This document shows, piece by piece, positions 8,130 through 15,886 of a DNA stretch of 25,455 nucleotides. Below the pieces are notes generated by a model. The model ran no database searches. It was not told where the DNA came from and saw only the letters and a list, made by a program, of their open reading frames with translations. The stretch's first letter is position 1; each line of letters starts with the position of its first letter. This DNA comes from an uncultured Bacilli bacterium. Lineage in GTDB: Bacteria > Bacillota_I > Bacilli_A > RF39 > UBA660. Both the position numbers and the translations under genes were made by a program. The stretch spans positions 1 through 25,455 of the forward strand of contig CAKPHZ010000019.1 in NCBI GenBank assembly GCA_934162265.1, in the 5' to 3' direction.

Positions 8130-8154
8130 TTTAAGTAGTTTAAGGAGGATAGAT

Positions 8155-8523
8155 ATGGATATTTTTTGTAAAATAATTGCTGGAGAAATTCCGGGAAAAA
8201 AAGTTTTTGAAGACGATAGTGTTATGGTGATTATGGATGTTAATCCTGTTAGTAATGGGCATTGTTTGGTTATTCCTAAGGTTCATTATCAAGATTTATA
8301 TGATATAGATGTAAAAATTTTAAATCATATTTTAAAAATCGCTCGTAATGTTAGTAAAATACTTATGGAGAAACTTTGTTGTGATGGGGTTACTTTAATT
8401 CAAAATAATGGTTCTATTCAAGAAGTTAAACATTTTCATTTACATCTTATTCCTAAATATGAAGGAAAAGATAAAGTTGATTTATCCGTTGATGATGTTT
8501 TCCACAAGATTGTGGAAAAGTAA
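8155..8523 (+). CDS. HIT (histidine triad) family hydrolase
   Basis: The 122-residue protein belongs to the HIT superfamily of nucleotide hydrolases (HinT-like, acting on adenosine 5'-phosphoramidates or dinucleotides). The triad is HFHLHLIP with His93, His95 and His97; the middle His is the expected nucleophile. The N-terminus MDIFCKIIAGEIPGKKVFEDD and the NPVSNGHCLVIPKVHY segment are typical. ATG 8155 is chosen because AAGGAGGA lies 6 nt upstream; an in-frame upstream extension to 8101 would sit inside the promoter. The gene is monocistronic and ends in a strong terminator. Confidence 0.95.
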   Translation: MDIFCKIIAGEIPGKKVFEDDSVMVIMDVNPVSNGHCLVIPKVHYQDLYDIDVKILNHILKIARNVSKILMEKLCCDGVTLIQNNGSIQEVKHFHLHLIPKYEGKDKVDLSVDDVFHKIVEK

Positions 8524-8560
8524 AAAGAAGAATATTTTATGACGATTATTCTTCTTTTTT
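8522..8560. terminator. Bidirectional intrinsic terminator between convergent genes
   Basis: A 13-bp stem, AAAAAGAAGAATA (8522-8534) with TATTCTTCTTTTT (8547-8559), has a 12-nt loop and poly-T on either strand. It ends the HIT transcript on plus and can stop the convergent 8965-8589 transcript on minus. Confidence 0.85.
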
Positions 8561-8588
8561 ATAATTGATATTTTTTATTTTATATAAA

Positions 8589-8678
8589 CTATTTAGATAA
8601 ATTGTTTACATTATCTTGGGTTATATTGAATATTTTATATCGAATATCGTTTAATTCTAATATTACCAAATCTTTTTT
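8589..8678 (-). other. A AAA AAG slippery heptamer and open -1 frame extending the 100-aa gene
   Basis: Zero-frame codons 96-98 are AAA AAA AAG, so the classic -1 slippery heptamer A AAA AAG lies at 8672-8678 within a run of eight A's. The zero frame stops at codon 101 (8663-8665). A -1 shift enters a frame that begins GAT TTG GTA and stays open for 27 codons to TAG at 8589-8591. The added tail has the pattern DLVILELNDIRY followed by KIFNIT, ordinary for a protein. The product would be 125 residues. Programmed frameshifting, a one-base loss in the run, or chance openness are all possible. Confidence 0.5.
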
Positions 8679-8965
8679 TTCGTACTTGGATCAGCATATA
8701 CGCTAATTTCTGATACTAGACTTGCAATATTTTTGATCTTATTTTTGTCAATTTCCATATCTGCTATTTTAGCGATTTTATCTGCTGCTTGGTGCCCACC
8801 ATATGTATTTGCAGCAACTTTTACCCCTTCTATTACTTCCTGAACAGATTCTAGCGTAGATATAAATTCTTCAACATCGTCCACTATTTTTTTACTTGCT
8901 GCTGCAATTTTTTCCTTTTCTGTTTTTACTTGTTCGTTTGTTATCAATTGTTCATTTGTTACCAT
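8663..8965 (-). CDS. Small helical protein downstream of the CHAP effector (possible T7SS partner or chaperone)
   Basis: A 100-residue product that I do not recognise by family. It is charged and mainly helical (KTEKEKIAAASKKIVDDVEEF, then VQEVIEGVKVAANTYGG, then helices to ISVYAD), with no signal peptide, membrane segment or WXG motif. ATG 8963-8965 has a perfect AGGAGG 6 nt upstream; an earlier in-frame start at 8992 would overlap the CHAP gene. It starts 10 nt after the CHAP gene stop, so the two are one transcript. Size and helicity resemble the small partner proteins encoded with type VII effectors. A cytoplasmic immunity role seems unlikely if the target is the cell wall. The reading frame ends two codons after a slippery A-run, and the -1 frame stays open for 27 more codons (see the separate entry). 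Confidence 0.75.
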   Translation of the reverse strand: MVTNEQLITNEQVKTEKEKIAAASKKIVDDVEEFISTLESVQEVIEGVKVAANTYGGHQAADKIAKIADMEIDKNKIKNIASLVSEISVYADPSTKKKIW

Positions 8966-8975
8966 AAAGAACCTC

Positions 8976-10127
8976 CTATTCGTTGCTACCACTTTGAATG
9001 TTTGCTTTTTTATTAATGTATTCTTGGGTTAATTGTACATTTTGATCATTTGAACTTTCATTTACTTGTGTTGGAGGAGTATAATATCCTCCATCTGTTA
9101 TGTATGAATTTTTATCTCTAACCCTTGTATTAACGTATCCTGATACACCTTCATCTGATGAAGTATTTGCTTCAATTGTATAGATATTGTTTTCATCACT
9201 ATCTAGCACAATACCAGTATGTGCTGCTCCTTTGAAAAAGATATCTCCTCTTTTGGGGTGGTAGTCTTTGTCTTGGGCTGAATGCCATTCTCCTTGACCT
9301 TGAGAGGCTTTTTGTTTTGCATCAGTAGCGCCTGCACTAACCCCAATATATGGGTTTAATACTTGAGAGGCACCAGAAGATGCTAATGTATAAGAAACTC
9401 CTGCTGCGCAAAAGGCATCATTGTAATTCATCCAACCATATGTTTGGTTAAACCAATATCCATATTTAGTATTTCTATTATCTGTAGTCATCCTGTGATT
9501 TCCCATTTCATCTAATAGAAAATCTACATAGTCTCCGTTTCCATTTTTAGTTCGATATTTTTGATATAATAAATCTTCTTTTTTTAGTTTGTTGGCATAT
9601 GTTGCTGTTTCTTTATATTCTTTCCAGATATCATTATCTTTTATTGTTGTAAATAAATCGTTTAAGTTTTGATATTCCGAATAGCTATTTCTATCATAAC
9701 CTCGACCTACTAAGATTTCTTTTTCAATTAAGGCAATAAAATTATTTAATATCTCTGAAAGTTTTGTTAAATCTTCTCCAGATACATTTAAGGAATCTAC
9801 TTCTGTAAGTGCATCATTAATGATAGAATTGATATCCTCTATACCATCTTTCGTTACCTTTATTGTCCATATATTTTTATAACAAGTTTGCAAAATACCA
9901 GGTACATTTTTTTCACCAAGGAATAATTTTGAATCTATTTCTCTTGTTGGCGGAATTAAATACATTTCTGATGAAGCTTGTTCATTGTAACTTTCTAATG
10001 TTTTAATTGCCTCATTTAGCACATTGAAATCATTCTGCATATTAAGCAATACTTCTTTTAAATTATCAGCAATTGCATTTAATTCACTCCCATAATTTTT
10101 TATTTGTTCTGTATTTACTGAAGACAT
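8976..10127 (-). CDS. Putative type VII-secreted CHAP/NlpC-P60-type cysteine peptidase with Esx-like N-terminus
   Basis: The 383-residue protein has no signal peptide. Residues 1-130 are helical and Esx/LXG-like, opening with VNTEQIKNYGSELNAIADNL. Residues about 130-200 form a linker. Residues about 220-335 look like a CHAP-fold cysteine amidase or endopeptidase: a probable nucleophile Cys240 (YNDAFCAAGVSY), then KRGDIFFKG, His303 in AAHTGIVL, and Glu319/Asn321 in YTIEANTSS. Such domains cut peptidoglycan peptides or amide bonds. The C-terminal tail (352-383) is polar. ATG 10125-10127 follows TAAGGAGGAG. The gene is divergent from essC and shares its N-terminal motif with the 587-residue protein of that operon, so export by the neighbouring EssC is likely. 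The CHAP call is fairly firm; function as toxin versus wall remodeller is open. Confidence 0.8.
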   Translation of the reverse strand: MSSVNTEQIKNYGSELNAIADNLKEVLLNMQNDFNVLNEAIKTLESYNEQASSEMYLIPPTREIDSKLFLGEKNVPGILQTCYKNIWTIKVTKDGIEDINSIINDALTEVDSLNVSGEDLTKLSEILNNFIALIEKEILVGRGYDRNSYSEYQNLNDLFTTIKDNDIWKEYKETATYANKLKKEDLLYQKYRTKNGNGDYVDFLLDEMGNHRMTTDNRNTKYGYWFNQTYGWMNYNDAFCAAGVSYTLASSGASQVLNPYIGVSAGATDAKQKASQGQGEWHSAQDKDYHPKRGDIFFKGAAHTGIVLDSDENNIYTIEANTSSDEGVSGYVNTRVRDKNSYITDGGYYTPPTQVNESSNDQNVQLTQEYINKKANIQSGSNE

Positions 10128-10221
10128 TTTTCTCCTCCTTAACTATTAGTAGTAATTTTTTATTTTCAAGATATAAATAATATATCAAAAATTTGAATAA
10201 AATGGAAGAAAAAATAGATTA

Positions 10222-10241
10222 TTTACAATTTTGATTGTAAA
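10222..10241. promoter_or_regulatory. Palindrome in the divergent effector/essC promoter region (candidate operator)
   Basis: A perfect inverted repeat TTTACAAT-N4-ATTGTAAA spans 10222-10241. Its right arm contains the putative essC -35 (TTGTAA, 10235-10240). The position between divergent transcripts fits a dimeric repressor site. No regulator gene is adjacent. Confidence 0.6.
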
Positions 10242-10263
10242 AAGAAAAAAAATACTATATAAT
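10235..10263 (+). promoter_or_regulatory. essC operon promoter
   Basis: TTGTAA (10235-10240) and TATAAT (10258-10263) are separated by 17 nt. The transcript would start near 10270, just before AGGAG (10276-10280) and the GTG start at 10289. For the divergent CHAP gene only weak candidates are visible, such as an AT-rich TATATT near 10183. Confidence 0.7.
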
Positions 10264-10288
10264 TATTTTTAGAATAGGAGTGGTATTA

Positions 10289-13200
10289 GTGATTATTTAT
10301 GTAATTCATCAACAACGTTTGTTTAGTATGACTTTGCCTTTAAAAATTAGTGGTAGTTACACTCTAACTGATATTGATAGTAACAATAAAGAGAGAAATC
10401 TTATTAATATAAGTGAACAAGATGGAAAATGGGTAGCGGTAAGTAATAAACATGTTAAAATTTGGCATGATAAAAAAGCAGTTGATTCCATTGTGTTAGA
10501 AAATTATCAATATTTGTTACTTCAAATAAAAGGTGAAACTGGTTTTCTTGTGATGTATTCCTGTCCTGTTAATGATAATTCGTTCATAGGAGTTAAAGTT
10601 CCTAAGAACATGGAATTTATTGTTGGTAGTGGAGGAGATAATGCAATTAGTTGTAATAATCCTTTAATTGGACATAAACATGCTAAAATTACTTATCAAG
10701 ATGGAAGTTGGGGTATAGAGGATTTAAGTACTCAATATGGTACTTTTGTAAATAATCAATTAATTCAAGGAAATGTTCCTTTATTTCATGGGGATGTTGT
10801 TTTTATATTAGGGCTTAAATTAATTATATTAGCTAATACTATTTATTTTAATAATCCTTTGGGGAGTGTTCTTTATAATAAAAAACTTTTTGGTGAACTG
10901 CCTGTTAAAGAAGAGATTCCTCTTGTTACTGCTAATGATGAAGATAGTGAGATTAATTTATATGATGAAAATGATTTTTTTGTTCGTTCTCCTAGATTTA
11001 TGGAAGTAATTGAAGATAAGCCTTTTAAAATTGATCCACATCCTAGCAATCAAGAACCTGAGAATGCACCTTTTCTTTTAACGGTTGGTCCAATGATGAC
11101 TATGGGAGCATCTTCTGTTGCCATGCTGATGTCAGCTATGTATTCTTTTCAAAATAATCAAAATGTAATGAGTGTTATGCCAACGATGGTAATGTCTGTT
11201 TCTATGTTAGCAGGTACTTTATTGTGGCCCACATTAAATCGATCTTATACAAAGAAACAAACGAAAAAGAAATTAAAAAAAATTGAAGATAAATATGGGG
11301 CTTACTTGATAAAAAAAGAAACTGAATTAGCCGAACTCTCAACGATTCAAAGACAAATTTTACTTTCTAATAATATTAGTCCTACTGAGTGTTTTCGACT
11401 TATTATAAGTAAAAGTAAAAGTTTATGGATGAGAGAGTTGAATCAAAATGACTTTTTAACTCTTAGATTGGGAATAGGAAGAGTTCCATTAAAGATTAAA
11501 TTTAATTATCCTGAAGAAAAATTTCAACTAGATGAGGATAAATTAGATGAACGTATGCGTGCTATTTTAGAAAAGTATAAATATATTGAAGGGGTTCCTG
11601 TTACAGAATCTTTTATTGATAAAAATATTACTGCTATTACAGGAAAATATTCATTAATTAAAAATTATGTTGATCTTTTAATTTTACAAATGATTACTTT
11701 TCATAGTTACTATGATTTAAAGATTATCTTATTTACAGATTCTACTAAAGAAGATGGATGGGAATATTTAAAACAGATGCCTCATTTGTTTCGAAATGAT
11801 AAACTAATGAGATATTTTATTACTGATTTTGATGAAGGTAAAGAAGTTACTCAGTACTTACTTAGTGTGATTAATGCTAGAGAAGAAGCATTCAAGAAAG
11901 AAAGTAGTACAAATCAAAAAGATAAATATCGTAACTTTGATACTTATTATATGATTATTACTGACGATTATGAGAATATAAAAGATTATCCTTTTATTGA
12001 TAAGGTATTAAATCAGCAAGGTAACTTAGGGTTTAGTTTAATGATTATGCATCCTACTTTGGCTAATTTACCTACACAGTGTAAAGCTTTTATTGGAATA
12101 AATAGCTTAGATAGTGGAGGTATTTTTGAAAATGAATTATCTAAAGATACGCAAAAATCATTTAAAATTGAAGGCGTTAATCAATTAAATTTAAATGCAT
12201 GTAGTTTAATTCTTAGCAATATTCCTATTGAAAATAAAAACGAAAGTTATTCGTTACCAAAGAGTTATGGTTTTTTAGAAATGTTTGATGCTGGTAATGT
12301 AGAGCAATTAAATTCATTAGAAAAATGGAAATTTAATGATCCTATTAATAGTTTGGCTGCTCCAATTGGACTTTCGATGAATGGAAATTTATTTAAATTA
12401 GATTTGCATGAGAAAGAAGCTGGTCCTCATGGATTGATTGCAGGTATGACTGGTTCTGGTAAGTCTGAATTTATTATTACTTATATTTTATCTATGGCAG
12501 TTAATTATCATCCTGATGAAGTACAGTTTGTTCTTATTGACTATAAAGGTGGAGGATTAGTTGGTGCTTTTGAAAATACTGAAACGGGAATTAGGTTACC
12601 TCATTTAGCTGGAACTATTACCAATTTGGATACTGCTGATATCAATAGAGCTTTAGCTTCTATTGAAAGTGAGTTAAAAAGAAGACAAACTTTATTTAAT
12701 ATAGCTAGAGAAAAACTAAATGAAGGAACTATTGATATTTATAAATATCAAAAATATTATCGTGAAGGATTGATTGATACTCCTTTATCTCATTTATTTA
12801 TTATATCTGATGAGTTTGCTGAATTAAAAAGTCAACAACCAGATTTTATGGATCAGTTGATTTCTACTGCTCGTATTGGTCGTAGTTTAGGTGTTCATTT
12901 AATACTAGCTACACAAAAACCAAGTGGTGTTGTTAATGATCAAATATGGTCTAATTCTAGATTTAAAGTTTGTTTAAAAGTACAAGATGCTAGTGATTCT
13001 AATGAAGTGATTAAAAGGCCAGATGCGGCTTCTTTAAAAGATGTTGGTAGATTTTATTTGCAAGTTGGTTATGATGAATTTTTTGCTATGGGACAAGCTG
13101 CTTATGCGGGTACTCCATATATTCCGCAAGATAAAGTTTATCATGAAGTTGATGATAAAATTACTTTTATTAATCATATTGGAAAAAGTATTAAAACTAT

Positions 13201-14833
13201 TGATACTCCTAAAAATGAGGCTAAACCAGCTCAAGGTGAACAATTATCTAGTATAGTTAAATATTTGAATAATCTTGCTAATAAAGAGGATATTAAAGTA
13301 AGACAATTGTGGTTAGAGAAATTACCAAAAGAATTGTTTGTGGATAATATTAAGCAAAAATATAACTTTAAAAAAGAAAATTATATTTTGAATGCTGTAA
13401 TTGGTGTTTATGATAATCCTAAATTACAAGAACAAGGATTACTAACAATAGATCTTACTCACAAAGGAAATGCTGTAATTTATAGCATGAATGAAAAAAA
13501 TACTATTATAAATACAATTATTTATTCGTTGATTACTACCTATCATACAAATGAATTAAATTTATATGCTTTAGATTTTGATAGTCAAACCTTAAAGATG
13601 TATAAAAATGCTCCCCAGGTTGGAGATGTTATTTTTAGTAATGAATCTGAAAAAGTTAGTAATTTATTTAAATTTATTGCCAGTGAAATAGAAGTAAGAA
13701 AAAATTTATTTCAAAACTATAATGGTAATTATGAGTTTTATTGTAAAAATTCTGGAAATCCTTTACCAGGAATTGTTCTTATTGTGTATGGATATGAAAA
13801 TTTTAAAGAAAATTTTGAAGATCAAGATTCTCTTTTGATAAAACTTGCCAGAGATTGTGCTAAATATGGTGTATATGTAATTTTAACTGCTGTTAGTGAT
13901 AGAAGTTTAAGATTAAATATGAGAAGTAATTTTTCTCAAATTTTTCCATTAAAATTGGGTGCTCAAATAGATTATAATATGTTATTAGGAAAGAAAACTC
14001 CTACTATTGCTGATATTGAAGGAAGAGGAATTGCTTTAGTAAATGAAGAACCTTATGAATTTCAAACCGCTATGATTACAACAGAAGATAGACAGAATGA
14101 ATATGTAAAAGAAGTAATTAATGCGTTAAATCAACAAATTAATGAGAGAGCACCTGAAATTAGAATATTACCTGAGGTTGTTACTTGGAATGATGTTATA
14201 GTAGAACCTATTCAAATTAATAGGATTCCTATTGGATTGAATGTTAATGATTTGAGTATAGCTTATTATAATATGACTAAGGGATTAATTAATTTAATTA
14301 ATTCTACTGATATTAATATGTTATCTAAATTTACTGGTACTTTAATTAAGAAGTTAACTAGTCTACCTAATATTTCTGTTATGGTATGCGATGAGAAGAA
14401 TCTTTATAGTGGAATAACATCTAATAATTTTGAAGAAGTAAATAATACTATATTTATGGCTAATAGAAATAATCCTCTTATTGTATTTGTTACTGGAGTT
14501 GAAAATTGGATAAATACTATTCCTGATAATATTAAAAGTGATTTTGTTGGATATTTATCTAAAGTTCAAGAATTAAAGAATTGTTATTTTGTATTTGTAG
14601 ATAGAGTAGAGGATATTAAATCGTTTAATTATGAGAAATGGTTTAAAAAGTTTGTAATGAATGACCATAATATTTATATAGGTAGAGGTCTTAATAATAG
14701 TACAATTCATAATATTGTTACTCCATTTAGAGAAATTAGTGCTTTTATTCCTGATAATTTTGGATATAATATTGATAATGGTATTGCTACTAGAATTAAA
14801 ATAGTAGAAGGAGATAGTATAGATGAACAATAA
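10289..14833 (+). CDS. essC: Type VII secretion FtsK/SpoIIIE ATPase EssC
   Basis: The motor of type VIIb secretion, a membrane-anchored hexameric ATPase that recruits and drives Esx-type substrates. The 1514-residue product matches EssC/YukBA length. GTG 10289 lies 8 nt after AGGAG and gives the usual start (MIIYVIHQQRLF). A degenerate and a clearer FHA domain fill about residues 1-180 (LIGHKHAKI, DLSTQYGTFVNN). Two membrane helices lie near 260-312, then coiled coil. ATPase domain 1 is intact: Walker A GMTGSGKS (719-726) and Walker B LFIISDE with Asp841. Domain 2 has lost the P-loop (SMNEKNT, 1066-1072) and the Walker B Asp (VYGY around 1168). Domain 3 also lacks a P-loop. It is first in the operon and overlaps esaB by 11 nt. 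No EsaA, EssA or EssB gene is nearby. Confidence 0.95.
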   Translation: MIIYVIHQQRLFSMTLPLKISGSYTLTDIDSNNKERNLINISEQDGKWVAVSNKHVKIWHDKKAVDSIVLENYQYLLLQIKGETGFLVMYSCPVNDNSFIGVKVPKNMEFIVGSGGDNAISCNNPLIGHKHAKITYQDGSWGIEDLSTQYGTFVNNQLIQGNVPLFHGDVVFILGLKLIILANTIYFNNPLGSVLYNKKLFGELPVKEEIPLVTANDEDSEINLYDENDFFVRSPRFMEVIEDKPFKIDPHPSNQEPENAPFLLTVGPMMTMGASSVAMLMSAMYSFQNNQNVMSVMPTMVMSVSMLAGTLLWPTLNRSYTKKQTKKKLKKIEDKYGAYLIKKETELAELSTIQRQILLSNNISPTECFRLIISKSKSLWMRELNQNDFLTLRLGIGRVPLKIKFNYPEEKFQLDEDKLDERMRAILEKYKYIEGVPVTESFIDKNITAITGKYSLIKNYVDLLILQMITFHSYYDLKIILFTDSTKEDGWEYLKQMPHLFRNDKLMRYFITDFDEGKEVTQYLLSVINAREEAFKKESSTNQKDKYRNFDTYYMIITDDYENIKDYPFIDKVLNQQGNLGFSLMIMHPTLANLPTQCKAFIGINSLDSGGIFENELSKDTQKSFKIEGVNQLNLNACSLILSNIPIENKNESYSLPKSYGFLEMFDAGNVEQLNSLEKWKFNDPINSLAAPIGLSMNGNLFKLDLHEKEAGPHGLIAGMTGSGKSEFIITYILSMAVNYHPDEVQFVLIDYKGGGLVGAFENTETGIRLPHLAGTITNLDTADINRALASIESELKRRQTLFNIAREKLNEGTIDIYKYQKYYREGLIDTPLSHLFIISDEFAELKSQQPDFMDQLISTARIGRSLGVHLILATQKPSGVVNDQIWSNSRFKVCLKVQDASDSNEVIKRPDAASLKDVGRFYLQVGYDEFFAMGQAAYAGTPYIPQDKVYHEVDDKITFINHIGKSIKTIDTPKNEAKPAQGEQLSSIVKYLNNLANKEDIKVRQLWLEKLPKELFVDNIKQKYNFKKENYILNAVIGVYDNPKLQEQGLLTIDLTHKGNAVIYSMNEKNTIINTIIYSLITTYHTNELNLYALDFDSQTLKMYKNAPQVGDVIFSNESEKVSNLFKFIASEIEVRKNLFQNYNGNYEFYCKNSGNPLPGIVLIVYGYENFKENFEDQDSLLIKLARDCAKYGVYVILTAVSDRSLRLNMRSNFSQIFPLKLGAQIDYNMLLGKKTPTIADIEGRGIALVNEEPYEFQTAMITTEDRQNEYVKEVINALNQQINERAPEIRILPEVVTWNDVIVEPIQINRIPIGLNVNDLSIAYYNMTKGLINLINSTDINMLSKFTGTLIKKLTSLPNISVMVCDEKNLYSGITSNNFEEVNNTIFMANRNNPLIVFVTGVENWINTIPDNIKSDFVGYLSKVQELKNCYFVFVDRVEDIKSFNYEKWFKKFVMNDHNIYIGRGLNNSTIHNIVTPFREISAFIPDNFGYNIDNGIATRIKIVEGDSIDEQ

Positions 14834-15077
14834 AGTATTAGTAAATTTATATATTCCTTTTTTAGAAAAGAAATATGAAGTATTTTTACCTGCTAATAAA
14901 AAAATTGGAGAAATTATTTATTTAATTGGTAAGACTTTACCTGATATTACTGGTGGATATTATGAATATAAACAAGTAGAGAGACTATATAATCGACTTA
15001 ATGGTAAAGAGTATCAAGTTAATGAAATAATTAAAAATACAAATATTAGAAATGGTACTGAATTAATTTTTATGTAA
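14823..15077 (+). CDS. esaB: EsaB/YukD-like ubiquitin-fold protein
   Basis: An 84-residue protein of the size and pattern of EsaB/YukD, the small cytoplasmic ubiquitin-like component of type VIIb systems: an N-terminal strand pair (KVLVNLYIPFLEKKYEVFLPANKKI), a helix (GEIIYLIGKTL), and a closing KNTNIRNGTELIFM typical of beta-grasp ends (xIxNGxxLxx). ATG 14823 overlaps the last 11 nt of essC and has AAGGAG 9 nt upstream, so translation is coupled. EsaB is thought to regulate or assist secretion; the mechanism is not settled in the family. Assignment is by length, fold pattern and position. Confidence 0.82.
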   Translation: MNNKVLVNLYIPFLEKKYEVFLPANKKIGEIIYLIGKTLPDITGGYYEYKQVERLYNRLNGKEYQVNEIIKNTNIRNGTELIFM

Positions 15078-15093
15078 ATAATCGTGTAAAAGT

Positions 15094-15134
15094 TTGTTAA
15101 CTTTATTTACTTATGAAATATAATATGCTATGAT
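15094..15134 (+). promoter_or_regulatory. Possible internal promoter before the Esx-like genes
   Basis: Two overlapping candidates occur in the 94-nt gap after esaB: TTGTTA (15094-15099) with TATAAT (15119-15124) at 19 nt, and TTTACT (15106-15111) with TATGAT (15129-15134) at 17 nt. Separate, higher expression of the small substrates than of the motor would be sensible, but neither match is decisive. Confidence 0.45.
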
Positions 15135-15171
15135 TTATTTGTAAATAGAGAGAGGTGGTGAGTTTATAGTT

Positions 15172-15459
15172 ATGAGCGGTGTGAATTATGATCAAAATAT
15201 GATTCAAACGAGAATTGATAATCACGATGAGGCTGTTGCTATTTTAAAGAAATTATTAGATGATTTTAATGAAGCTATTTCTGATTTTAATTTAAATGAT
15301 GAGGCTAGTGGTAGTATTTCTGGAACTAAGGCAATGAATATATTTCATGATAGCTTGGAGGAAATTATAAATACGCTTAATGGTCCTGAAAAAGAAAACT
15401 TACAAACTGTGCAAAGAAATACAGAAAATATTGATAGTAAATCACTTGAAGATTGTTAA
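15172..15459 (+). CDS. Small helical Esx-like protein A of the T7SS locus
   Basis: A 95-residue, acidic, signal-less protein predicted as two helices (DEAVAILKKLLDDFNEAISDFNL, then KAMNIFHDSLEEIINTLN) around a polar turn DEASGSISGT. This is the length and hairpin layout of Esx/WXG100 proteins but without a Trp or a WXG motif. Its start MSGVNYDQNMIQ loosely echoes the VNTE motif of the two large candidate effectors. ATG 15172 is about 13 nt from AGAGGTGG, a rather long spacing. It is followed after 18 nt by a second small gene, as in Esx or Lap-type pairs. I cannot assign a named family. Confidence 0.75.
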   Translation: MSGVNYDQNMIQTRIDNHDEAVAILKKLLDDFNEAISDFNLNDEASGSISGTKAMNIFHDSLEEIINTLNGPEKENLQTVQRNTENIDSKSLEDC

Positions 15460-15477
15460 TTAGAAAGGAGGCACTTT

Positions 15478-15792
15478 ATGTCAAAAATTGTTAATTTTGA
15501 AAAATTAAGAGATATTCATGATAGATTGCAAATTAGTTTGGGTCCATCATTGGCTGATACACTTGATACATTAAGTGATAATTATAAAGGGTTCGGTAAT
15601 GATTCCTTTGCTAGTGATAATGCAACCGAAGGTTTTAATCGATTGAGTCAATTGATTCAAAATTTAAAAGACAATAGAGAAGAAGCTTTAAATGAATTTA
15701 ATGCTAAATATGCAAATTATATTAATAGTTTAGAAAAAGATACATCTAATACTGAAGATACTATTAATAACTCTTCGTTAAATTCGTTATAA
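15478..15792 (+). CDS. Small helical Esx-like protein B of the T7SS locus
   Basis: A 104-residue signal-less protein with helix-turn-helix character: DIHDRLQISLGPSLADTLDTLSD, a turn (NYKGFGNDSFASDNAT), and a second long helix (NRLSQLIQNLKDNREEALNEF). It has a polar C-terminal tail. The central GFGND-SF turn could stand in for the WXG turn, and a second helix with aromatic residues (NAKYANYINSLEKD) precedes the tail. AGAAAGGAGG lies directly upstream of ATG 15478. It is probably a heterodimer partner of the preceding 95-residue protein. A strong hairpin follows at 15815. The family is not recognised; the role is inferred from position. Confidence 0.75.
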   Translation: MSKIVNFEKLRDIHDRLQISLGPSLADTLDTLSDNYKGFGNDSFASDNATEGFNRLSQLIQNLKDNREEALNEFNAKYANYINSLEKDTSNTEDTINNSSLNSL

Positions 15793-15814
15793 ATAATGGT
15801 TTTTATCGAAAATC

Positions 15815-15850
15815 AAGGATAATGTGTGTTAAATTTAGCATTATCCTTTT
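15815..15850 (+). terminator. Intrinsic terminator or attenuator inside the T7SS gene cluster
   Basis: AAGGATAATG (15815-15824) pairs perfectly with CATTATCCTT (15839-15848) around a 14-nt loop and is followed by more T's, then AAAA. Only 37 nt separate it from the next start codon, with no obvious new promoter in that space. Partial read-through is therefore likely, giving more transcript of the two upstream small genes than of the downstream ones. Confidence 0.75.
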
Positions 15851-15886
15851 AAAATAAATTATATATTAAGAAAGGAACGATTTATT

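Noticed and set aside
8990..8992. Longer start for the 100-residue gene at 8992
   Set aside because: It would overlap the CHAP gene stop, whereas the ATG at 8963-8965 has a perfect AGGAGG at ideal spacing.
10222..10241. Terminator reading of the essC-upstream palindrome
   Set aside because: The stem is AT-rich and followed by A's on the plus strand, with no T tract, so an operator role is more plausible.
14573..14830. Minus-strand open frame opposite the end of essC (and similar frames at 13034-13243, 22398-22712 and 24527-24898)
   Set aside because: These are low-complexity shadows on the antisense strand of well-supported genes, without ribosome binding sites.
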